A stretch of 47,074 nucleotides of DNA from Oscillospiraceae bacterium (GTDB lineage: Bacteria > Bacillota > Clostridia > Oscillospirales > Oscillospiraceae): NCBI GenBank assembly GCA_016292255.1, contig JAEEZZ010000147.1, forward strand, positions 1 to 47,074, read 5' to 3'. Positions within the stretch are counted from its first letter, which is position 1; each line of letters opens with the position of its first letter. Under the pieces are notes generated by a model. That model made no database searches, had not been told where the DNA came from, and was given only the letters and a program-made list of their open reading frames with translations. The position numbers were made by a program, and so were the translations under genes. Positions 31,605-39,652 of this stretch are shown here, piece by piece.

Positions 31605-32681
31605 ATGTCAATCCTCTATATTCTCTTAGCCATCCTCATTTTCGGCTTCCTGATCTTCATCCACGAGCTGGGTCATTTTCTCACGGCCAAGCTGCTGGGG
31701 GTGCGGGTCAACGAATTTTCCATCAATATGGGTCCCAAGCTCTTCGGCTGGAAGCGGGGGGAGACCCAGTATTCCTTCCGCCTGCTTCCCATCGGCGGCT
31801 ACTGCGCCATGGAGGGTGAGGACGAGGAGACCGGGGATCCCCGGGCCTTCACCGCTGCCAAGTGGTGGAAGCGGCTGATTATCCTCTGCGCGGGCTCCTT
31901 TATGAACCTGCTGACGGGCTTCGTGGTCATCTGCCTGCTGCTGGGCTTCGCTTGGCCGGGCACCAGCACCGCGGAGATCACGGCCTTCTCTCCCGGCAAC
32001 GTCATGGAGAGCCAGGGCTTGCAGGTGGGGGATACCCTCTACGCCATCAACGGCCGCCGCATCTATATGTTTTCCGATTTCTCCCTGCTGGAATCCCGAC
32101 TGAACACGGAGCATTGTGAGCTGACGGTCCTGCGGGACGGGGAAAAGGTCGTCTTCCGGGATTTCTCCCTGATCCGTGCGGTCAAGGTCGTGAACGAGGA
32201 AGGGGAGGAGGAGCTGCGGTACGGCCTCACCTTCGGCAAGCGGGCGGAGAAGAGCTTCGGCTCCGTTCTGCGGTACGGGGCCTACGACTGCATCGACTTT
32301 GCGCGCATGGTCTGGTACGGCCTGACGGACCTGTTTACCGGTAAGGTGGGGCTCAAGGATATGAGCGGAGCCGCCGGTGTGGTGGATATCATGGTCCAGA
32401 CCGGGGAGAGCGCGGAGACCGTCTCCGGCGGCATCGAGAACGTCCTCTATATCGGCGCGTTTATCGCCGTGAACCTGGCGGTGATGAATATGCTGCCCAT
32501 CCCTGCCCTGGACGGGGGCCGGGTGCTCTTCCTGCTGATCAACACGGTCTTCACCGCGATCACGAAGAAGAAGATCAACCCCAAGTACGAGGGCTATATC
32601 CACGCGGGCGCGATGATCCTTCTCCTGGGCCTGATGGCCGTCCTGATGGTGAAGGACGTGATCCAAATTATTAACCGATAA
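31605..32681 (+). CDS. rseP: RseP-type site-2 zinc metalloprotease
   Basis: A 358-residue intramembrane protease with zinc motif HELGH (20-24) in the first helix, a PDZ domain (about 115-185; GLQVGDTLYAINGRRI), and the third motif NMLPIPALDGGRVLF near residue 298. Site-2 proteases release membrane-held regulators, anti-sigma factors or signal-peptide remnants. ATG 31605 with GGAAAGG upstream fits family length. It could in principle act on the membrane-tied sigma factors in this window, but that is only a suggestion. Confidence 0.96.
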   Translation: MSILYILLAILIFGFLIFIHELGHFLTAKLLGVRVNEFSINMGPKLFGWKRGETQYSFRLLPIGGYCAMEGEDEETGDPRAFTAAKWWKRLIILCAGSFMNLLTGFVVICLLLGFAWPGTSTAEITAFSPGNVMESQGLQVGDTLYAINGRRIYMFSDFSLLESRLNTEHCELTVLRDGEKVVFRDFSLIRAVKVVNEEGEEELRYGLTFGKRAEKSFGSVLRYGAYDCIDFARMVWYGLTDLFTGKVGLKDMSGAAGVVDIMVQTGESAETVSGGIENVLYIGAFIAVNLAVMNMLPIPALDGGRVLFLLINTVFTAITKKKINPKYEGYIHAGAMILLLGLMAVLMVKDVIQIINR

Positions 32682-32753
32682 TTCGCGGGGGCGGCCAGCG
32701 GCTGCCAGCCCGAGGCACCCAGGTGGCTGCCGGAATCGAAAAGAGGAAAAACC

Positions 32754-33791
32754 ATGACGAAACAAATCAAGGTGGGAAACGTATTGGTGGGCGGCGGCGC
32801 GCCGGTCTCCATCCAATCCATGTGCAACACAAAGACTACCGACGTGGAGGGGAGCCTGTCCCAGCTCAAGGCCCTTTACACCGCGGGCTGTGAGATCGCC
32901 CGGCTGACGGTCCCCACCCTGGAGGCCGCTGAGGCGTTCGGTAAAATTGCGGCGCAGAGCCCCCTGCCCCTGGTGGCGGACATCCACTTCGACTACCGCT
33001 GCGCCATCGCCGCCGCGGAGCACGGGGCGGCCAAGATCCGCATCAACCCCGGCAACATCGGCGGCGAGGACCGGGTCAAGGCGGTGGTGGACTGCTGCAA
33101 GGCCCACCATATCCCCATCCGGGTGGGGGTCAACGGCGGCAGCCTGGAAAAGGAGCTGCTGGAAAAATACGGCCACCCCACCCCCGAGGCCCTGGTGGAA
33201 TCCGCCTTCGGCCATATCCGCCTGCTGGAAAAATACGGCTTCTACGACACCTGCGTGTCCATGAAGTCCTCCAACGTGCCGCTGATGATGGCGGCCTACC
33301 GGCGCTTCGCGGAGCAGTCCGACTATCCCCTCCATGTGGGCGTCACTGAGACCGGCACCGAGTACATGGGCACGGTGAAATCCGCCATGGGCATCGGCGG
33401 CCTGCTCTGCATGGGCATCGGGGATACCATCCGGGTCTCCCTCACCGCCGACCCTGTCCGGGAGGTGGTGGCTGCCAAGGCCATCCTGAAGGCCGCCGGC
33501 CTGCGGAAGGACGGCGTCAATATCGTCTCCTGCCCCACCTGCGGCCGGACGCAGATCGATCTGATCGGTCTGGCGGGCCGGGTGGAGGAGGCCCTGCGGG
33601 ACTGCAAAAAGCCTCTGACCGTGGCGGTCATGGGCTGTGTGGTCAACGGCCCCGGGGAGGCCCGGGAGGCCGACGTGGGCATCGCCGGCGGCGACGGCTG
33701 CGGCGTGATCTTCGTCAAGGGCGAGTTGAAGGAAAAGCTGCCCTACGATCAGTTATTGCCGACCCTGCTTCGGTACGTCGAGGCCATGTAA
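32754..33791 (+). CDS. ispG: 4-hydroxy-3-methylbut-2-enyl-diphosphate synthase (HMBPP synthase)
   Basis: A 345-residue iron-sulfur enzyme of the MEP pathway. It has a TIM-barrel N domain (SIQSMCNTKTTDV, PLVADIHFDYR, KIRINPGNIG) and a C-terminal cluster domain with Cys in SCPTCGRTQ and VMGCVVNGPGEA. It reduces the cyclic diphosphate to HMBPP. The start lies about 70 bases after rseP; those bases are a GC-rich stretch with weak dyads. Confidence 0.98.
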   Translation: MTKQIKVGNVLVGGGAPVSIQSMCNTKTTDVEGSLSQLKALYTAGCEIARLTVPTLEAAEAFGKIAAQSPLPLVADIHFDYRCAIAAAEHGAAKIRINPGNIGGEDRVKAVVDCCKAHHIPIRVGVNGGSLEKELLEKYGHPTPEALVESAFGHIRLLEKYGFYDTCVSMKSSNVPLMMAAYRRFAEQSDYPLHVGVTETGTEYMGTVKSAMGIGGLLCMGIGDTIRVSLTADPVREVVAAKAILKAAGLRKDGVNIVSCPTCGRTQIDLIGLAGRVEEALRDCKKPLTVAVMGCVVNGPGEAREADVGIAGGDGCGVIFVKGELKEKLPYDQLLPTLLRYVEAM

Positions 33792-33892
33792 GTAATAGGT
33801 AACAAGTAATAAGTAATAAGTAACAGGTAATAGGGAACGGGCACGCACGTTGCGAAGCTACTTATTACCTATTACCTATTACGTATTACTTC
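33791..33892. repeat. Heptad-arm hairpin element, short type (HR6)
   Basis: The left arm (33791-33838) is tandem 7-bp units AGTAATA / GGTAACA / GGTAATA; the right arm (33858-33892) is the complement. The loop is about 20 bases. The element begins at the ispG stop codon and ends 18 bases before the polC start, so it would be transcribed as a long stem in the ispG-polC mRNA. Confidence 0.75.
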
Positions 33893-33909
33893 CAAAAACA
33901 GGATGATCC

Positions 33910-36900
33910 ATGAAAGAAAACGTAACCCTGCTTGACCTTTTCCCGGAGGCAGATCTGGGAGAGGTCAACGCACTGCTGCAACAGAATAGCGTGGAAAACG
34001 TCGACCTCCGCGTAAAAGAGCGGGAGGTCGCTGTCGTGCTTCGCAGCGAGGTCTACCTGCCCCTGCCCCTGCTGGCCAAGGCGGAGCAGCAGATCTGCAC
34101 GGTCTACGACCTGCGGCGGGTCACGCTGGAGCCCCGTTACGATCCGGCGCTGCTGGCCAACATGGACTACGCCGACGTGACGGGCCTGCTTTCGGGCTTC
34201 TATCCCCCTGCGCCCGCCACCCTGGCGGGCTGCCGCTGGGAGGCGGAGGGCGCCACGCTCCACGCCCATCTGCGGGGCAACGGCCTTGCGGATCTGAAGC
34301 CCCATCTGCGCCACGCGGAAGAATGGCTCTCCGCCTGCTTCGGTACGCCCATCCGGGTCGAGCTCCACGGCGGCCGGGAGCTGACTGCGGAGGAGCTCTT
34401 TGCCGAGACGGAGCGCATCCGCGCAGAGGCCCAGGCCAGTTGTCCCGCGGCGGAACCGGCTGCCCCGGCGGAGCCTGCGGCCAAGGCCCAGCCCACAGCC
34501 GACGGGACGATCTTCGGCAAGCCCATCTTCCAGGATCCCATCCCCATGCGGGAGCTGAACGTGGATATGTTCAAGGTCTGCGTGGAGGGCGAGGTCTTTG
34601 CGGTGAACCACAAGGAGCTGCCCAAGGCCAAGGCCTGGGTGGTCAGCTTCTATATGACCGACCACACCGGCTCCGTCTGCGTCAATCAGTATATGGAGGA
34701 AGGCAAGGCCAGGCCGATCCTGGATGCCATCCACGAGCCGAATCCGAAAAAGCACAAGCCCGGCAGCTATGTCCGGGTCTACGGCAAGGTCACCGTCAGC
34801 CGCTATGACAACGAGCTGGTGCTCCAGCCCTTCTCCATCCAGGAGGCCAAGCGCCCGGTGCGGAAGGACAACGCCCCGGAAAAGCGGGTGGAGCTCCATC
34901 TGCATACCAAGATGTCCGCCATGGACGCCGTCACCAACGCGGCCGACGCGATCCTGCAGGCGGCAAAGTGGGGCCACCGGGCCGTGGCCATCACCGATCA
35001 CGGCGTCGCCCATTCCTTCACCGACGCCCTGGCCAACTCCAAGACCAACATCGCCGGAACGGAGGAGCCCATCAAGATCCTCTACGGCTGCGAGGGCTAC
35101 TTTATCAACGACGTGGACACCGACGCCACGCCGGAGAGCGCCAAGACCTACCGCAACTGCGTCTTCGGCGACCGGGACGGCCCGCTGAACGGGGAATTCA
35201 TCGCCTTTGACGTGGAGGCCACCGGGCTTTCCGCCGAGCAGGACAGGCTGATCGAGATCGGCGCTGCCCGGATGCGGGGCGACCAAATCCTGGAAAAATT
35301 CAACACCTTTGTGGATCCGGAGCGCCGGCTCTCCGACACCATTGTGGAGCTCACCGGCATCACGGATGAAATGCTGGTGGGCGCGCCCTCGGAGCGGGAG
35401 GCGATCACGGCCTTCCTCCAATTCTGCGGGGAGCTGCCCCTGGTGGCCCATAACGCGAATTACGATCTGAGCATGATGAAGGCGGCCTGCCGCCGCTTGA
35501 ATCTGCCCTTCCATCCCACCTGTGTGGATACCCTGGGCCTGGCCTACGACCTGCTGCCCCAATTCACCAAGCGCAAGCTGGACGTGCTGGCGGAGTACTT
35601 CGAGCTGCCGGACTTCGCCCACCACCGGGCCACCGACGACGCCATCACCTGCGGTCTGCTCTATGACCGCTTTGCCCGGATGCTCCTGGAGCGGGGGGTG
35701 GATCGGCTCCAGGCGGTCAACGCCGCGGCGGGATCCATGGATTTCGGCTCCCACCCCACCCCCAAGGATCAGCGCATCCACCATATTATACTGTTTGCAA
35801 AGAACTCCCTGGGCCTGCGGAACCTCTACCGACTGATTTCCTTCTCCAATCTCTACTACTTCCACGCCCGCCGCGGCGGCAACGGCGCGCCGGTGATCCC
35901 CAAGTCCGAGCTGCTGCGCTGGCGGGAGGGTCTGATCATCGGCTCCGCCTGCGAGGCGGGAGAGCTGTTCACCGCCATCGTGCAGAAGAAGCCCTGGGAG
36001 GAACTGAAACGGATCGCGGAATTCTACGACTTCCTCGAGGTGCAGCCCCTTGCCAACAACCGCTTTATGCTGCAAAACGGCCTTGCGGAGTCCGAGGAGG
36101 AGCTGAAGGATTTCAACCGCACGGTGGTTCGCCTGGGCGAGGCCCTGGAAAAGCCCGTCTGCGCCACAGGCGACGTGCACTTCCTGAACCCCGAGGATGA
36201 GGTGTTCCGCCGCATTCTGCTGGCCTCCAAGGGCTTCGACGACTGCGACCGGCCGAATCCTCTCTATTTCCGCACCACCGACGAAATGCTGGAGGAGTTT
36301 TCCTATCTCGGCGCGGAGAAGGCCCGCGAGATCGTGGTGAAAAACACCAATCTGATCGCGGATATGTGCGATTGGATCCGTCCCACGCCCCACAACCTCT
36401 ACGCCCCAAAGATCGAGAATTCCGTGGAGGATCTCAAATCCCTGGTCTACGGCAAGCTGCACCGGCTCTACGGCGAAAACCCGCCGGAGATCATCACCAA
36501 GCGGGTGGAGACGGAGCTGGGCGACATTATCAACTGCCATTACGACGTGATCTATATTTCCGCCCAGAAGCTGGTGCTGAATTCCCTGGAGCACGGTTAC
36601 CTGGTGGGCTCCCGGGGCTCCGTGGGCTCGTCCCTGGTAGCCTTCCTCTCCGGCATCACTGAGGTCAACTCCCTGCCGCCCCACTATCGCTGCCCCAACC
36701 CGGCCTGCAAGTACACCACCTTCGAGGTGCCGGAGGGCTGCAACTGCGGCGCGGATCTGCCAGACGCGGTTTGCCCCAAGTGCGGGACGACCTTTGAAAA
36801 GGACGGCTTTGCCATCCCCTTTGAGACCTTCCTGGGCTTCGGCGGCGACAAGGTCCCCGATATCGACCTGAACTTCTCCGGCGAGTACCAGGCCAAGGCC

Positions 36901-38289
36901 CACGCCTACTGTGTGGAGATGTTCGGCAAGTCCCACGTCTTCCGCGCCGGCACCATCGGCGGCGTGGCGGACAAGACCGCCTTCGGCTACGTGAAGAAAT
37001 ACCTCTCCGAGCGGAGCCTGAAGGCCAGCCGCGCCGAGGAGACCCGGCTTGCCATGGGCTGCGTGGACGTGAAGCGCACCACCGGCCAGCACCCCGGCGG
37101 CCTGGTGGTCATCCCCAAGGAGAACCAGATCTGGGACTTCTGCCCGGTGCAGCACCCGGCGGACGACCACGAATCCGAGTGGATCACCACCCACTTCGAC
37201 TACCACCCCATGGAGGAAAACCTGCTGAAGCTGGATATGCTGGGCCACGATGACCCCACCATGATCCGTATGCTTCAGGATATGACCGGCGTGGATCCCC
37301 AGCGGATCCCCCTGGACGACAAGGACACCATGTCCATCTTTACCTCCTCCAAGGTGCTGGGCTTTGAGAACGACCCCATCCTGGGCCAGACCGGGGCCGT
37401 GGCGATCCCGGAGTTCGGCACCGGCTTCACCCGGGGCATGCTCAAGGAGACCCAGCCCACCCAATTTGACGTGCTGATCCGGCTTTCCGGCTTCTCCCAC
37501 GGCACCGACGTCTGGCTGGGCAACGCCCGGGATCTGATCCTTTCGAAAACGGCCACGGTCTCCCAGGCCATCGGCTGCCGCGACGATATCATGAACTATC
37601 TGATCCAGTGCGGGATGCCGGACAAGCGCTCGTTCAAGATCATGGAGGCCGTCCGAAAGGGGAGAGGCCTCCCCGAGGGCGCGGAGGAGGAGATGAAGGC
37701 CGCCGGCGTGCCGGAGTGGTACATCGGCTCCTGCAAGAAGATCAAGTATCTGTTCCCCAAGGCCCACGCCGCGGCCTACGTCATGATGGCCTTCCGCATC
37801 GCCTGGTTCAAGGTCCACGAGCCCCTGGCCTTCTACGCGGCCTATTTCTACCGCCGCAGTCAGAAGGGCGGCTTTGACGCCTCCGTCATGTGTAAGGGCA
37901 AGGAGGAATGCCTTGCCGCGCTGGAGGGTCTGCAGGCCATGGAGGATCGCACCGATAAGGACGATCAGCTGATCACCACCCTGGAGGCCGTCTACGAGTT
38001 CTATCTCCGGGGCTTCGAGTTCCTGCCGGTGTCCGTCTATGAGTCCGACGCCGTGAAATTCCTCATTAAGGATGGGAAGCTTCTGCCGCCCTTCGTGGCC
38101 ATCTCCGGCCTGGGCGAGAACGCGGCCAAGGACATCGCCGAGGGCCGCCGGGGCAAGACCTTTATCTCCATCGAGGAATTCTCGGCTGCCTGCCCCAAGG
38201 TCTCCCAGACCCACATCGAGACCCTGCGAGCCGCCGGAGCCTTCGGGGATCTGCCTGCTACAAGTCAGGTCAGCTTGTTCGACCTGTAA
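33910..38289 (+). CDS. polC: DNA polymerase III alpha subunit, PolC type
   Basis: A 1459-residue replicative polymerase. It has an N-terminal domain (1-230) and an OB fold (about 225-320), then a PHP domain starting at HLHTKMSAMDAV (about 329) that is split by a DEDD 3'-5' exonuclease (FDVEATGLS about 433, HNANYDLSMM about 514, HHRATDDA). The polymerase core contains a four-Cys zinc site (CPNPACKYTT to CPKCGTTF, about 928-965), catalytic acids in PDIDLNFSGEYQ (about 983) and GTIGGVADKTAFGYVKKY. This enzyme is the main replicase of low-GC-type Firmicutes. The gene closes the envelope cluster, as in many Clostridia. Confidence 0.98.
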   Translation: MKENVTLLDLFPEADLGEVNALLQQNSVENVDLRVKEREVAVVLRSEVYLPLPLLAKAEQQICTVYDLRRVTLEPRYDPALLANMDYADVTGLLSGFYPPAPATLAGCRWEAEGATLHAHLRGNGLADLKPHLRHAEEWLSACFGTPIRVELHGGRELTAEELFAETERIRAEAQASCPAAEPAAPAEPAAKAQPTADGTIFGKPIFQDPIPMRELNVDMFKVCVEGEVFAVNHKELPKAKAWVVSFYMTDHTGSVCVNQYMEEGKARPILDAIHEPNPKKHKPGSYVRVYGKVTVSRYDNELVLQPFSIQEAKRPVRKDNAPEKRVELHLHTKMSAMDAVTNAADAILQAAKWGHRAVAITDHGVAHSFTDALANSKTNIAGTEEPIKILYGCEGYFINDVDTDATPESAKTYRNCVFGDRDGPLNGEFIAFDVEATGLSAEQDRLIEIGAARMRGDQILEKFNTFVDPERRLSDTIVELTGITDEMLVGAPSEREAITAFLQFCGELPLVAHNANYDLSMMKAACRRLNLPFHPTCVDTLGLAYDLLPQFTKRKLDVLAEYFELPDFAHHRATDDAITCGLLYDRFARMLLERGVDRLQAVNAAAGSMDFGSHPTPKDQRIHHIILFAKNSLGLRNLYRLISFSNLYYFHARRGGNGAPVIPKSELLRWREGLIIGSACEAGELFTAIVQKKPWEELKRIAEFYDFLEVQPLANNRFMLQNGLAESEEELKDFNRTVVRLGEALEKPVCATGDVHFLNPEDEVFRRILLASKGFDDCDRPNPLYFRTTDEMLEEFSYLGAEKAREIVVKNTNLIADMCDWIRPTPHNLYAPKIENSVEDLKSLVYGKLHRLYGENPPEIITKRVETELGDIINCHYDVIYISAQKLVLNSLEHGYLVGSRGSVGSSLVAFLSGITEVNSLPPHYRCPNPACKYTTFEVPEGCNCGADLPDAVCPKCGTTFEKDGFAIPFETFLGFGGDKVPDIDLNFSGEYQAKAHAYCVEMFGKSHVFRAGTIGGVADKTAFGYVKKYLSERSLKASRAEETRLAMGCVDVKRTTGQHPGGLVVIPKENQIWDFCPVQHPADDHESEWITTHFDYHPMEENLLKLDMLGHDDPTMIRMLQDMTGVDPQRIPLDDKDTMSIFTSSKVLGFENDPILGQTGAVAIPEFGTGFTRGMLKETQPTQFDVLIRLSGFSHGTDVWLGNARDLILSKTATVSQAIGCRDDIMNYLIQCGMPDKRSFKIMEAVRKGRGLPEGAEEEMKAAGVPEWYIGSCKKIKYLFPKAHAAAYVMMAFRIAWFKVHEPLAFYAAYFYRRSQKGGFDASVMCKGKEECLAALEGLQAMEDRTDKDDQLITTLEAVYEFYLRGFEFLPVSVYESDAVKFLIKDGKLLPPFVAISGLGENAAKDIAEGRRGKTFISIEEFSAACPKVSQTHIETLRAAGAFGDLPATSQVSLFDL

Positions 38290-38305
38290 ATGAAGAAGAC
38301 AATCC

Positions 38306-38561
38306 GTAGGGACGGCACTCTGCCGTCCGCGCACCCCGTAGGGACGGCACTCTGCCGTCCGCGCCCCTCGTAGGGACGGCACTTTGCCGTCCGCGCACCC
38401 CGTAGGGACGGCACTTTGCCGTCCGCGCCCCCCGTAGGGACGGCACTTTGCCGTCCGCGCACACCGTAGGGACGGCGCTTTGCCGTCCGCGCACCCCGTA
38501 GGGACGGCACTTTGCCGTCCGTGCACCCCGTAGGGACGGCACTTTGCTGTCCGCCCGCTGA
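38306..38561 (+). repeat. Eight-copy 32-bp tandem array of GTAGGG dyads
   Basis: GTAGGG recurs at 38306, 38338, 38370, 38402, 38434, 38466, 38498 and 38530, exactly 32 bp apart. Each unit is GTAGGGACGGCA, CTC or CTT, TGCCGTCC and then a near-constant GCGCACCCC spacer. Each forms an 8-bp hairpin with a 3-base loop; only units 6 and 8 carry a stem change. All frames of both strands are open because 32 is not a multiple of 3 and the unit lacks stops, so the apparent ORFs here are not genes. It lies between polC and the uridine phosphorylase gene. Confidence 0.92.
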
Positions 38562-38583
38562 ATAATCGAAAGGAGTAACCACC

Positions 38584-39354
38584 ATGCAACAGCTTGACAA
38601 GCAATTTCATATCCACTGCGTCGAAGGCGACGTGGGCAAGTACGTGATCCTGCCCGGTGACCCCGGCCGCTGCGCGTCTATTGCCGCCCTCTTTGACGAC
38701 GCCCACCACGTGGGCCAGAACCGGGAGTACAATATTTACACGGGTTATCTGCTGGGGGAGAAGGTCTCCGTCTGCTCCACCGGCATCGGCGGCCCCTCCG
38801 CCTCCATCGCCATGGAGGAGCTGCACAACATCGGCGCCCACACCTTCATCCGCACCGGTACCTGCGGCGGCATCAACCTCAAGGTCAAGTCCGGGGATAT
38901 CGTGGTGGCTACCGGCGCCATCCGCTATGAGCACACCTCTTGCGAATACGCCCCCATCGAGTATCCCGCCGTGGCGAACCTGGACGTCACCATCGCCCTG
39001 CGGGACGCGGCTCTGGCCCTGGGCAAAACCACCCACGTGGGCGTGGTGCAGTGCAAGGACGCCTTCTACGGTCAGCACAACCCCAACAAAATGCCTGTCT
39101 CCTACGAGCTGCTGAACAAGTGGGAGGCCTGGAAAAGACTGGGCGTCCTGGCCTCCGAAATGGAGTCCGCGGCCCTCTTCGTGGTGGCCGACGCCCTGGG
39201 CGTCCGCTGCGGCTCCTGCTTCCATGTGATCTGGAACCAGGAGCGGGAGGCCGCCGGCCTGGATCAGACCATGAACGAGGACACCTCCGCCTCCGTCAAG
39301 GTCGCCGTGGAGGCCCTCAAGCGCCTGATCGAACAGGACAGAGCGGCGCAGTAG
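38584..39354 (+). CDS. Uridine phosphorylase (NP-I family)
   Basis: A 256-residue nucleoside phosphorylase. It has the phosphate site GDPGR (about 25), [33 protein letters not shown] and the ribose-binding [13 protein letters not shown]. Residue pattern and length fit uridine phosphorylase, which splits uridine to uracil and ribose 1-phosphate in salvage; a purine phosphorylase is less likely. GGAGTAACC precedes ATG 38584. The gene stands alone between the repeat array and the opp operon. Confidence 0.88.
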   Translation: MQQLDKQFHIHCVEGDVGKYVILPGDPGRCASIAALFDDAHHVGQNREYNIYTGYLLGEKVSVCSTGIGGPSASIAMEELHNIGAHTFIRTGTCGGINLKVKSGDIVVATGAIRYEHTSCEYAPIEYPAVANLDVTIALRDAALALGKTTHVGVVQCKDAFYGQHNPNKMPVSYELLNKWEAWKRLGVLASEMESAALFVVADALGVRCGSCFHVIWNQEREAAGLDQTMNEDTSASVKVAVEALKRLIEQDRAAQ

Positions 39355-39390
39355 GGCGGCCTGTAGGGCGGCCGGACCCCGGCCGCCGGG
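39351..39390 (+). repeat. GTAGGG dyad after the uridine phosphorylase gene
   Basis: Two GTAGGGCGGCC starts (39351 and 39363) and a hairpin GGCGGCCGG / CCGGCCGCC (39367-39375, 39379-39387). A short GGGCTGTTTCTT follows, so it may also end the transcript. The rest of the gap to 39541 shows nothing I can name. Confidence 0.55.
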
Positions 39391-39541
39391 CTGTTTCTTA
39401 TGCCCTGTTCCCGGTCGACTGCGGTCGGACCGCCCTGTGCAGAACCGCGAAACAAATGTGAATTGAAACGAAGAAGACAGCGCTTTTTTAGTAATTTTGT
39501 AACAATTTCACAACACTTTCACAAATAGTCGGACTTCACTA

Positions 39542-39570
39542 TTGACAAATCCCAAAAAAAACATTACAAT
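39542..39570 (+). promoter_or_regulatory. Promoter of the opp operon
   Basis: -35 TTGACA (39542-39547), 17-base spacer, -10 TACAAT (39565-39570). The leader carries ATACATACG / CGTATGTAT (39583-39591 and 39624-39632), a long-range 9-bp stem ending 8 bases before the GGAGGAAA ribosome site of oppA. Confidence 0.8.
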
Positions 39571-39652
39571 AACAGAGCAAATATACATACGATTGCTAGT
39601 GTCGAAAGATACGGCAAAATTTACGTATGTATAAAAAACAGGAGGAAATAGC

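Noticed and set aside
38306..38561. Possible CRISPR array at the 32-bp repeats
   Set aside because: The segments between the dyads are nearly identical in every unit, so there are no distinct spacers, and no cas genes are near. It is a plain tandem repeat.
33886..39225. Very long minus-strand open frame (about 1779 codons) opposite polC and the uridine phosphorylase gene
   Set aside because: It is antisense to two clear genes and passes through the tandem array, with His/Gly/Gln-rich low-complexity translation typical of the complement of GC-rich codons.
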